From: Bacillota bacterium
GTDB lineage: Bacteria; Bacillota; Bacilli; Alicyclobacillales; SLC66
DNA: 46,984 nucleotides
Assembly (NCBI GenBank): GCA_021846285.1
Contig: JAJZCB010000021.1
Location: forward strand, 1-46,984
Reading direction: 5' to 3'
The position numbers and the translations under genes were made by a program. The notes beneath the pieces were generated by a model. It saw only the letters and a list, made by a program, of their open reading frames with translations. It made no database searches and had not been told where the DNA came from. Below are positions 17,172 through 24,643 of this stretch, one piece after another; positions within the stretch are counted from its first letter, which is position 1; each line of letters opens with the position of its first letter.

Positions 17172-17999
17172 ATGGGCGAAACTGTAGTGGCATTTCGCAA
17201 GCCCGTCGCAGGCGCGGCGGGCCAGTTGCAGGCAATCAGGGCGGAAAGTTCTGATGCGGCGATTGTTACGACTGAATTGAATGCGTTTTTTCGCACGAAG
17301 CAGGTTTTACGCAGCGTCGATCTCGAAGTCGCAAAGGGGCAGATTACGGCGCTTATCGGGCCTTCAGGTTGCGGCAAGACGACCTTTTTGCGCACCCTGA
17401 ACAAAATGAGCCACACAGTTCCCGGATTCCGTCAAACGGGTTCCGTGCGCGTTCTTGGACAGGATATTCGCACGGTTGCGGATGTTGAGACGTTTCGCCG
17501 CTCCGTGGGGATGCTGTTTCAGCGACCCAATCCGTTCCCTATGTCTATTCTCGACAACGTCACCCTTGCCTTGCGGCTCGCTGGCGTTAAGAAGGTTCAG
17601 CGGAGGGAAATCGCGGAGGAACGTCTGACACAGGTGGGTCTCTGGCAGGATGTCAAGGACCGTCTCGACAAATCGCCCTTCCAACTGTCTGGCGGTCAGC
17701 AGCAGCGGCTGTGCCTGGCGCGGGCGCTGGCGGTGGAACCGTCCATTCTCTTGCTTGATGAACCCGCGTCGGCGCTGGATCCAAAATCGACAAGGCTGCT
17801 TGAGGATCTGTTTGTCGGCCTTTCCGGCAGGATGACCCTGGTCCTTGTGACGCACAATCTCAGCCAGGCAAAACGGATTGCCGCCAGGACGGCGTTTATG
17901 GAGGCGGGCGAAGTCGTCGAATATGCGGCGACTGAAGCTCTCTTTTCGGATCCGCAGGATCCGCGGACGGCCATATACGTTCAGGAACACAGCAACTGA
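17172..17999 (+). CDS. pstB: Phosphate ABC transporter ATP-binding protein PstB
   Basis: 275 residues from ATG 17172, 7 nt after AAGGAGAG; the upstream open frame runs through the promoter region. PstB powers high-affinity phosphate import. Motifs: Walker A GPSGCGKT (63-70), MLFQRPNPFPMSI with the Q-loop (114-126, a PstB signature), LSGGQQQRLCLARAL (172-186), Walker B ILLLDEP (192-198), SALDP, and His228. PstB is normally the last pst gene; here it is first, with its own candidate Pho box, ahead of pstS-pstC-pstA. No phoU follows in the window. Confidence 0.93.
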   Translation: MGETVVAFRKPVAGAAGQLQAIRAESSDAAIVTTELNAFFRTKQVLRSVDLEVAKGQITALIGPSGCGKTTFLRTLNKMSHTVPGFRQTGSVRVLGQDIRTVADVETFRRSVGMLFQRPNPFPMSILDNVTLALRLAGVKKVQRREIAEERLTQVGLWQDVKDRLDKSPFQLSGGQQQRLCLARALAVEPSILLLDEPASALDPKSTRLLEDLFVGLSGRMTLVLVTHNLSQAKRIAARTAFMEAGEVVEYAATEALFSDPQDPRTAIYVQEHSN

Positions 18000-18113
18000 C
18001 AGTCTGCCCAATAATCCCGGTCAGTCTTGCTTGTCGCAGGATCAGATGCTTGCTCAACTCAGATTTTTATGGTTTGCTGGTGATCGATGGAAGCGACTCA
18101 AGCGACCCAAACG

Positions 18114-18178
18114 CTTACAGAAACTACCCAGTAACTTTACAATTCCAACAGAATCCGTTTACGTTTCGCCTGTACACT
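18114..18178 (+). promoter_or_regulatory. Candidate Pho box and promoter before pstS
   Basis: Hexamers in an exact 11-bp register: CTTACA (18114), TACCCA (18125), TTTACA (18136), AACAGA (18147) and TTTACG (18158). Three match the PhoP consensus TT(A/C/T)A(C/T)A at 5-6 of 6 positions, two are weak. A -10-like TACACT follows at 18173-18178, about 60 bp before the pstS start. The 238-bp pstB-pstS gap otherwise holds no gene. Confidence 0.6.
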
Positions 18179-18237
18179 TGCATTGTAGCGAAACGAAGGC
18201 TTGCACACTGCAGGCCAAACAAACGGGGGTTGCCGGA

Positions 18238-19380
18238 TTGAAATCAGGACACAGCAAGAAGGCCATGCTGGCAGTCAGCAGCGCACTGAGTCTCGCCAGT
18301 TTGACAGTAGCCGGACTGGGCGGAGCGCCCGCCGCATTTGCACAATCGTCGGCACATGCCAGAGCGTCGGCCGTTCGTCACACGAGCGGACCCGCAGTTC
18401 GTCTCCAGGAAACAGGTTCCACTCTACTCTTCCCACTCTTTCAACTCTGGGTTCCCGCTTACAAAAAAGTGGCGTCAAACGTCTTCATTACACCCAACGG
18501 AACGGGCAGCGGTACGGGCATTCAGCAGGCGGAAGACGGCGTCGTGCAGATCGGCGCGTCTGACGCGTACATGAGCACTGGACTGTTAAGCCAGCATCCT
18601 TCCATGCTGAACATTCCCCTGGCGATTTCCGCGCAGCAGATCATGTATAACCTGCCTGGCCTAAAGGCGAGCACACACTTGCACTTGACCGGCTCTGTCA
18701 TAGCGCAAATGTTTATGGGCAAGATCCGGTATTGGAACGCTCCGCAGATTCAGAACCTGAACCGGGGAATCAAACTGCCGCACGCGGTGATCGTGCCCGT
18801 GCACCGCACAGACAGCAGCGGAGACACATTTTTGTTCAGCCAGTTTATGACAGACACCAATGCGCAGTGGGCGCAGTCCGTAGCTTATGGCACGAGTGTT
18901 CCATGGCCTGCGGTTGCGGGAGCGCAGGGCGGCAATGGCAATCAAGGTGTGGTTCAAACAGCCCAGCGCACGCCTTACAGCATCGCCTATGTGGGTATCA
19001 GCTGGCTTGATAAGGCGCTTTCACACGGGCTGGGGGAAGCGGCTCTGGCGAATCGCACGGGTCGCTTCCTGCTTCCCACGGTCGCCACAATCAGCGCGGC
19101 CGCAGGGCAAATGATCGCAAAGACTCCTCGCGACGAGCGCATCTCCCTCATCTATGCACCCGGCGCCAATTCATACCCGATCATCAACTATGAGTACGCG
19201 ATCGTGAATGAAAACCAATCCAGCGCCGTGGTGGCGCAGGCGATCAAAAATCTGCTGCTTTGGGCGATCAACTCAAAGGGCGGCAATTCAGCGAGTTTCA
19301 TGACAAAGGTGCACTTCCTCCCGCTCCCGACGTCCATCGCACCGCTTAGCCGCGCGCAAATTGAACGGATTCACGGGTAA
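18238..19380 (+). CDS. pstS: Phosphate-binding protein PstS-like (solute-binding protein)
   Basis: 380 residues from TTG 18238, with GGGGGT 8 nt upstream; the frame is open upstream but crosses the pstB end and promoter. The opening MKSGHSKKAMLAVSSAL runs into a signal peptide ending AAFA-QSS near residue 35. PstS marks: ETGSTLLFPLFQLW, TPNGTGSGTGIQQ (phosphate-binding serine/glycine loop), QIGASDAYM, HRTDSSGDTFLFSQFM, and SYPIINYEYAIV. It should bind phosphate outside the membrane for PstC/PstA. Unlike most Gram-positive PstS proteins it has no lipobox cysteine. The weak start codon lowers confidence only in the first residues. Confidence 0.88.
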   Translation: MKSGHSKKAMLAVSSALSLASLTVAGLGGAPAAFAQSSAHARASAVRHTSGPAVRLQETGSTLLFPLFQLWVPAYKKVASNVFITPNGTGSGTGIQQAEDGVVQIGASDAYMSTGLLSQHPSMLNIPLAISAQQIMYNLPGLKASTHLHLTGSVIAQMFMGKIRYWNAPQIQNLNRGIKLPHAVIVPVHRTDSSGDTFLFSQFMTDTNAQWAQSVAYGTSVPWPAVAGAQGGNGNQGVVQTAQRTPYSIAYVGISWLDKALSHGLGEAALANRTGRFLLPTVATISAAAGQMIAKTPRDERISLIYAPGANSYPIINYEYAIVNENQSSAVVAQAIKNLLLWAINSKGGNSASFMTKVHFLPLPTSIAPLSRAQIERIHG

Positions 19381-19420
19381 ACAGACGAACGCCAGATAGA
19401 CAAGATAGGGGAACTGATCA

Positions 19421-20419
19421 GTGACGAGAAGGCGCTTCGGATCAAAACTGTTCGCTGTGACCACCGGCATCGCCGCCGGTGGTCCGCTCGTCGTCATGCT
19501 AGTCTTGATGGGTGTCCTGGTGCGCGATGCGTGGCCTGCGTGGCGCTTTCAAGGTCTCTCCTTCTTTAGCGGCACAGTATGGAATATGGGCAATATGTAC
19601 GCAAACACTCCCATCGTCCGGGCGGGTGTGCAGGGGGCGCCGGGCGCCAGCTTTGGCATCCTGCCGCTTGTCGTCGGCACTCTCTACTCGTCGTTGATCG
19701 CTTTGGCGGTGGGGGTTCCGATTGCTTTGTTGACGGCGGCGGCACTCGTCTATCTGGCGCCAAAGCGCGTCAGCATGTGGTTGTCGCCAGTGATTGATCT
19801 GCTGGCCGGCATCCCGAGTGTCGTCTATGGCCTATGGGGCGTCGAGGTGCTTGCCCCTTTTGTGCAATCAAGGCTGGGACCCTGGCTCTCTCACGTGTTG
19901 CGAATCGCGCCTTTTTTCCATGGCCCAGTAGGTACGGGCATGGGTCTCTTGACGAGCGGTCTTGTGCTGGCTGTGATGATTATACCCATCGTGACGGCGA
20001 CGACCAGAGAACTGCTTGCGCAAGTGCCGCGATTGCCTTATGAAGGGGCGCAGGCGCTGGGGTTGACATCGTATGAAAGCGTGCGGTATGTGGCCTTTCC
20101 CTGGGTCAGCAGCGGCGTGATTGGGGCCGTGATTCTCGGCTGGGGTCGCGCGCTCGGTGAAACGATGGCCGTGCTCATGGTGAGTGGCAATGCGGCCAAC
20201 TATCTGCCGACCAATATCTACAGTCCAATCTCAACGATGGCGTCGACGGTGGCCGCGCTTCTGGACAGTGCACTCACCGACTTTACCGGACTCGCTGTCC
20301 ACGCCCTGGCGCTCATCGCCGTGACGCTTCTTGCGATCACGATGGCGACCAATCTGCTCGCGCGCTCTCTGGTTGCGCTTGGGCGTCGTGGCCTGGAGGC
20401 CGAGGGGGAGAGACGATGA
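19421..20419 (+). CDS. pstC: Phosphate ABC transporter permease PstC
   Basis: 332 residues from GTG 19421 (AGGGGAA upstream). One half of the phosphate channel. About six transmembrane helices, the PstC-type segment GVPIALLTAAALVYLAPKRV, DLLAGIPSVVYGLWG, and the ATPase-contact loop LLAQVPRLPYEGAQALGLTSYE..YVAFPW, then GRALGETMAVLMVSGN. The stop overlaps the pstA start (ATGA), so the two are translationally coupled. Confidence 0.93.
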   Translation: MTRRRFGSKLFAVTTGIAAGGPLVVMLVLMGVLVRDAWPAWRFQGLSFFSGTVWNMGNMYANTPIVRAGVQGAPGASFGILPLVVGTLYSSLIALAVGVPIALLTAAALVYLAPKRVSMWLSPVIDLLAGIPSVVYGLWGVEVLAPFVQSRLGPWLSHVLRIAPFFHGPVGTGMGLLTSGLVLAVMIIPIVTATTRELLAQVPRLPYEGAQALGLTSYESVRYVAFPWVSSGVIGAVILGWGRALGETMAVLMVSGNAANYLPTNIYSPISTMASTVAALLDSALTDFTGLAVHALALIAVTLLAITMATNLLARSLVALGRRGLEAEGERR

Positions 20420-21246
20420 ACGCACGGGCTATCCGATCGAAGGCCGCGTGGAGTATGGCCGCGCTGGCGCTTGCCGTCGTCATGTTCGCTGTGATCGACA
20501 TCCTTGCGCTCGTGGCGGGAAAGGGCGCCGCCGCCCTGAATGGCAGTATTTTTACGACCATGACCACGGGCATTGCCGGCGGATTGCAAAACGCCATTTA
20601 CGGCACCTTTGCTTTAGTGGGACTCGGCATCGTGTTGTCCGTGCCCATCGGCGTGTTGGCGGGAGTGTACGGTGCGCTGTTTGCTCCGGATCCCGTGGCG
20701 AAATTTTTTCGGTTTGTAGCTGAAGTGATGGCTGGTGTGCCATCCATTGTGATTGGGTATTTCGGGTATACCATGTTGGTGGTCGCCTGGGGATTTGGAT
20801 TCTCACTGCTGGCGGGCGGCATCAGTCTGGCCATTTTAATGTTGCCGTACATCGTAAGGGCCACCGAATCAACCATACGGCAACTTCCGCATGGATATAT
20901 GGAAGGCGCAAGAGCACTCGGCATCACTCCGGCGGACGCATTCAGGACGATTCTGTGGAAACCCGCACTGCCCGGCGTTTTAACTGGAGTTCTGCTTGCC
21001 ATATCGATTGGGCTGGGGGAAACCGCCCCGCTGCTATATACGGCTGGATGGTCCAACTTTGACCCAAACTGGCAGTTGACGAAGAATCCGATTGGCTACC
21101 TGACGTACGTGGTGTGGACATATCTTAATGAGCCGTACAGTGCGGCCCATCGCCTCGCTTACGCGGCCGCGCTGCTCCTGACGGCGCTTGTGCTGCTGCT
21201 GCACGTCGCCGCCAAAGGCTTGCAACGTTCTACGCCTGCACAGTGA
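20416..21246 (+). CDS. pstA: Phosphate ABC transporter permease PstA
   Basis: 276 residues from ATG 20416, overlapping pstC by 4 bp, with GGGGGAGA inside the end of pstC. The second channel subunit. Six hydrophobic segments; VMAGVPSIVIGYFGYTML and the loop IRQLPHGYMEGARALGITPADAF..ILWKPALPGVLTG are PstA hallmarks, as is SIGLGETAPLLYTAG. It is the last gene of the cluster. Confidence 0.93.
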   Translation: MNARAIRSKAAWSMAALALAVVMFAVIDILALVAGKGAAALNGSIFTTMTTGIAGGLQNAIYGTFALVGLGIVLSVPIGVLAGVYGALFAPDPVAKFFRFVAEVMAGVPSIVIGYFGYTMLVVAWGFGFSLLAGGISLAILMLPYIVRATESTIRQLPHGYMEGARALGITPADAFRTILWKPALPGVLTGVLLAISIGLGETAPLLYTAGWSNFDPNWQLTKNPIGYLTYVVWTYLNEPYSAAHRLAYAAALLLTALVLLLHVAAKGLQRSTPAQ

Positions 21247-21362
21247 CTGCCACTGGCCTGCGCCGCTCCAAGCTTTCATAATGGCTGCCGAAAGCCGCTG
21301 ACGGCCTGCGCCGATCGCGCGAAATCGAACGGGGTTCCATGCATCGCTATGTGGACCCTGAT

Positions 21363-21383
21363 ACTCCATACTCCATACTCCAT
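21363..21383. repeat. Three tandem copies of ACTCCAT
   Basis: A perfect 7-bp triplet repeat in the 165-bp gap between pstA and the next gene. Nothing else is recognised in that gap apart from two copies of GGCCTGCGCCG about 47 bp apart. Confidence 0.7.
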
Positions 21384-21411
21384 ACTGACTAATGGCGCTC
21401 TGGATAGTTTT

Positions 21412-22071
21412 TCAGTTTGCAAAAATCTCCTTGACGCGCTCAATCGCTGCGGCGTATTGCGGTTTGCTCCAATTGTTGTAGGAAGGGTGCGGCACTTGAT
21501 CGATCACATTCCACAATGGCGACGTGACTGCGGCCAGACGAAAAAATGCCTGTGCGAAACGTCCACAAGGAACAATGAACAGTTCCTGTCCTTGCAGTTT
21601 CACCAGCTTGCGCCTGATGCTGCCAGTGATGATCTGTTGCACGGCGTGTTTGCGCGGATCCGCGAACGTGGTTGTTCCGCCCGTGGTGCGCACCGTGGCC
21701 AGGGCGGCGAAAAACTGCGCGTGCTGCGCCGTCAGTGACGCGTCTGCATAGGCTGCGGCCTGTAACGGAATCTGGCACACGTTCATCAGTCCCACCCTGT
21801 CGATAGAGGGGCGTCTGAGGGCCTCATCGACGTTTTTCTTGACGACAATGCCGAGAGGCAGATGGGCAAACCGTTCACCGAAGAGATGCCTGCTCATGGA
21901 TGCGCCTGACGGTCCGGACACGGGAGCGCCGTGTTTCAGTTCCTGAACATGCGGACTCTCCAAAATAAACAGCACTTTTGTGCGCTCTGTGACGTAGTCA
22001 TTGACAAGGTACTGCGTCGCCAGAGTGTTAAATATGCCTCTGTACTCCTCGTGGAAATCCTCCGCACCCAT
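21412..22071 (-). CDS. Uracil-DNA-glycosylase-superfamily-like protein
   Basis: 219 residues, ATG at 22069-22071; only a weak GGAG lies about 10 nt upstream. The layout recalls the UDG superfamily: a beta strand with an acidic loop VLFILESPHVQEL (33-45), a following GAPVSGPSG stretch, and a late VPHPSYNNW (193-201) in the place of the conserved HPS loop that grips DNA. The usual first motif GExPG is replaced by LESPH, so catalysis on uracil is uncertain and another nucleobase or nucleotide substrate is possible. Function may be DNA repair. A repeat element lies just upstream of its start. Confidence 0.55.
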   Translation of the reverse strand: MGAEDFHEEYRGIFNTLATQYLVNDYVTERTKVLFILESPHVQELKHGAPVSGPSGASMSRHLFGERFAHLPLGIVVKKNVDEALRRPSIDRVGLMNVCQIPLQAAAYADASLTAQHAQFFAALATVRTTGGTTTFADPRKHAVQQIITGSIRRKLVKLQGQELFIVPCGRFAQAFFRLAAVTSPLWNVIDQVPHPSYNNWSKPQYAAAIERVKEIFAN

Positions 22072-22098
22072 GCACTGTCACTCCGTACGGTGGCTTGA

Positions 22099-22170
22099 TA
22101 GACTGTCATGCTGCTGCGCAGCACCAACAACTGGGAAGAAAACGCGCCTGCGGCGATTTTCCGGGATAGA
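22099..22170. repeat. Repeat element copy A (compact form)
   Basis: Two blocks shared with copy B at 29455-29610: block 1, 28 nt (22099-22126, one mismatch), contains the 12-bp palindrome TGCTGCGCAGCA; block 2, 17 nt (22154-22170, one mismatch), reads CGATTTTCCGGGATAGA. The 27-nt spacer can pair imperfectly within itself (GAAGAAAACGCGCC with GGCGATTTTCC). It lies right before the 21412-22071 gene. The family is unknown to me. Confidence 0.65.
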
Positions 22171-22518
22171 ATTTGCGGCGCACAAGCGCTTCGGAACTGT
22201 TGCAGTTCCTTTGTGGGGATGAGTTTGCCTGTCAGAGCCGTGTTCATGGGTTGAGTATAGCACAAGGTCATGGGAGAGGATGGCGTATCCAAACATGTTG
22301 ACGTTCGCTATTGTCAGTCCGGTGTCTTGCCCCTCGTTCTGCGGTCCGGCTAGCGGTATGGTCGGGTTGAGATGTTCTACCCGTCCACCCCGCAATCCGG
22401 AAGCGACAGCGGCCACCGGGCACATGACGATGGCGAACGCGAGCGCCATCTCCAACCCGTGATGGAACGGCCCGGTCAGGAGGACCTGGAAAACGCCTGC
22501 CCCGTTGCGGAGCATGGC
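22171..22518. other. Gene-free stretch
   Basis: No supported gene. A 7-bp hairpin, GGAACTG (22193-22199) with CAGTTCC (22203-22209), lies next to repeat copy A. Reading frames cross the area on both strands, but none has a ribosome site or recognisable protein; a short degraded gene cannot be excluded. Confidence 0.5.
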
Positions 22519-22734
22519 CGACGATGACGGAGCCGACGACTTTACGGAGCCGACGATGACGGAGCCGACGACTTTACGGAGCCGACGATGACGGAGCCGA
22601 CGACTTTACGGAGCCGACGATGACGGAGCCGACGATGACGGAGCCGACGATGACGGAGCCGACGATGATGGAGCCGATGATGACGGAGCCGATGATGACG
22701 GAGCCGATGATGACGGAGCCGATGATGATGGAGC
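22519..22734. repeat. Tandem repeat array of 14 units (15 and 17 bp)
   Basis: Fourteen head-to-tail units. Eleven are 15 bp (CGACGATGACGGAGC and close variants); three are 17 bp with a CTTTA variation (22534-22550, 22566-22582, 22598-22614), alternating with 15-bp units at the distal end. On the minus strand the 15-bp unit encodes Ala-Pro-Ser-Ser-Ser, forming the tail of the 22606-23682 protein. The 17-bp unit supplies its TAA stop (22606-22608) and shifts the frame. The array continues about 87 bp beyond that stop. Confidence 0.9.
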
Positions 22735-23682
22735 GGTTGTGGTCGGAACTACCGGATTCTCGATGCTGGTTTTCACACTGCTATAGGCTGTGTCTTGAAT
22801 GGAAATTGGGGCCGTCTTTGCCAGACTCGCCAACAACTCCGGAGCCGTTGGCGCCTTTTGACTCTTGATCGCGAGGATGATTTGCGCTTTCACGGAAGCC
22901 ATGGACGGCGTAGAGGCAGGAGTTCTTGAGGTCACCTTCAAGATTTCCCACCCGGACGTGCTATCCACAGGCGCCCCCACACGCCCCACCGGTTGGCTAA
23001 AGGCCGCTTTCGCGGTTGCTGGATCCAATTGTGAATAACTGAAGGTTCCCATCACGCCCCCTTTATTCGCAGTGGTCTTGTCCAGCGAATATTTCTTGGC
23101 AGCAGCGGCAAAACTGTACCCGCCTTGCAACTTTGCGGCGACTGCATCCGCTGTGGCTTTATTTTTCAGGAAGATGACCGATAGCTTCACTTCAGCAGGC
23201 ACTTGGAGCGTCTTCGTATTTTTTGTGTAATACTGTTTAATCTCGGTGTTCGTGACTTTCACTTGGCTCTCGGCAACTTTCTGGGCCAGCACTTGCAACT
23301 TTAGTTGGGACTGAAGTTCGGACATCGTCAAGTTGCTTTGAGCCAGCGCTTGTTGGAGTTGCGCCGTACTGGTGATGCCGTTTTGTTGTTCGAGTGAGGC
23401 GAGCGCCGACTGAATATCCGACGAGGTCGCGACCACATGATCCTTCTTCGCCGCGTCAGTCAAAAGCTGCTGGGTGATCATATTGGTCAGCGTTCCAGAT
23501 CCTACAGCCTTGGCCATTTGATTGTCCCAAGCAGTGCTATGAATGGCCGTTCCTCCCACGGTTGCGATGACGGGCCCCCCTTGTTCCTGTGCTGATGCGA
23601 CAACCCAGCACACGCCCACAATGGCCGCACCCAAGCATGTTCCACCGATCAGAGACCCCATGTGATAATTGGCGAATTTCAA
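22606..23682 (-). CDS. PrsA/SurA-like peptidyl-prolyl isomerase (foldase) with repetitive Ser-Pro tail
   Basis: 358 residues from TTG 23682, with AGGAG 13 nt upstream (long spacing). A hydrophobic N-terminal segment (10-31) anchors or exports it; its cysteines (16, 25) are not in a convincing lipobox. Residues 60-150 resemble the SurA/PrsA N-terminal chaperone helices. About 163-252 form a parvulin-type rotamase domain: EVKLSVIFLKNKATADAV, FAAAAKKYSLDKTTANKGG, and a final GWEILKV strand. PrsA proteins fold exported proteins outside the membrane. The tail from about 316 is TTAPSSS followed by repeated SAPSS units, encoded by a tandem repeat array that continues past the stop, so tail length may vary between strains. 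Confidence 0.8.
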   Translation of the reverse strand: MKFANYHMGSLIGGTCLGAAIVGVCWVVASAQEQGGPVIATVGGTAIHSTAWDNQMAKAVGSGTLTNMITQQLLTDAAKKDHVVATSSDIQSALASLEQQNGITSTAQLQQALAQSNLTMSELQSQLKLQVLAQKVAESQVKVTNTEIKQYYTKNTKTLQVPAEVKLSVIFLKNKATADAVAAKLQGGYSFAAAAKKYSLDKTTANKGGVMGTFSYSQLDPATAKAAFSQPVGRVGAPVDSTSGWEILKVTSRTPASTPSMASVKAQIILAIKSQKAPTAPELLASLAKTAPISIQDTAYSSVKTSIENPVVPTTTAPSSSAPSSSAPSSSAPSSSAPSSSAPSSSAPSSSAPSSSAP

Positions 23683-23766
23683 TGTGATTTGCCAACTCCT
23701 ATCCGCTTAGTGTAGTCACAAGACTTAGCCTAGTCCTATACCCTTGAGGTTTGCTTAAGGATCCTG

Positions 23767-23797
23767 ATTAAAAAGAGGTCTTACCTGATCCCTCTTT
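23767..23797 (-). terminator. Terminator for the small membrane protein gene (minus strand)
   Basis: On the minus strand AAAGAGG (23797-23791) pairs with CCTCTTT (23778-23772) and is followed by a T-rich run into TTTTAATC. A second hairpin, GTTATGAT/ATCATAAC with a 3-nt loop, lies at 23808-23826. The gap between the two minus-strand genes (23683-23896) holds no gene. Confidence 0.55.
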
Positions 23798-23896
23798 GAA
23801 CAGGCTAGTTATGATTCCATCATAACCATTTTCTGATTGGCCTGGAATACCATCGAGATACTGGAGGGAGATAGGAGAAGATTTAAAGAGAACTTC

Positions 23897-24217
23897 TTAA
23901 GGCAAATGACGTTCATACATGAACCAGGAAACCGCCCTTATAGACGGTAAAATAAAGGCGATAGGCGTGTAAACCCAGAATCCATAGTAAACGATAATGC
24001 CAAAAGAGGCGACAAAGGAAATAACCATTACGAAATTTGTTCCGACACTGTTTATTGGGTTTCTGGAAAGGACAAGGCCATTCATATCCTTTAGTTCTTC
24101 CGAGTAACAGTTTGTATGATAAGCACAAATTCTTAAGAAGTAGAAAGCAGTAACGAGTTCAGACCGATGCATTATCTCATTATTGCATTTTTCGCAGTAA
24201 ATGTCTGCCTGTTTCAT
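23897..24217 (-). CDS. Small membrane protein with N-terminal cysteine cluster, unknown
   Basis: 106 residues from ATG 24217 with a strong GGAGGT 6 nt upstream. The N-terminus has CEKC (8-11) and a later C31..H34..C37, which could bind a metal like a small zinc ribbon. Two transmembrane helices follow (about 60-78 and 82-100). The gene is visibly richer in A/T than its neighbours, as is the DNA from about 23690 to 24520, suggesting later acquisition. I do not recognise the family. Confidence 0.6.
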   Translation of the reverse strand: MKQADIYCEKCNNEIMHRSELVTAFYFLRICAYHTNCYSEELKDMNGLVLSRNPINSVGTNFVMVISFVASFGIIVYYGFWVYTPIAFILPSIRAVSWFMYERHLP

Positions 24218-24643
24218 GATCTACCTCCAAAATAGTCGTCATTATGGCTTCCGCAAAAGGTGTTATTTAAATAGGAACTTGCGTTTCTGGGTTATTTGAT
24301 CATTCCGTTTGCCCTGAGTATATCTTGCTCCCCGTGATTTGAACAGACACTGATCGGAAGCCTGGCGCACATTATCAACCCATCCTTCGCTTGTACGCGC
24401 TTTCGAGGAGGTAGGTCGTCTCTCAGGAGGCGTGCCGCTCTCAGCGATTTGCTTTCTCTCTGAATGTAACTCCTTATCTCGCTGGATATGGCATAATGGA
24501 CACATGAACTACACATCGCATATAGCTGTTCAAAACGTTAAATCGGAACTTTCCTGGTCTATGCATCGCGTCGGGGCGCCTGCAGCTTTTGTCTCTAATG
24601 GCTCCACGGCAGTGAGGAGAGGTTAGCCAGGGCGAAACCGGGA
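24218..24643. other. Gene-free stretch, partly AT-rich
   Basis: About 425 bp with no supported gene. Short open frames exist on both strands but lack ribosome sites and recognisable protein. It holds the upstream region of the minus-strand membrane protein and presumably the promoter of the following E1-like gene, which I could not pinpoint. Confidence 0.5.

Noticed and set aside
22078-22515. Open frames upstream of the UDG-like gene on the minus strand
   Set aside because: No ribosome site or recognisable domain, and they run through the repeat element.
22620-22868. Plus-strand frame coding for repeated Met-Thr-Glu-Pro
   Set aside because: A shadow of the tandem repeat array; no ribosome site, and the minus strand carries the foldase gene.
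24263-24626. Short frames in the gap before the E1-like gene, including one starting MCPLCH on the minus strand
   Set aside because: No ribosome site and composition unlike protein; the CPLC motif alone is not enough.
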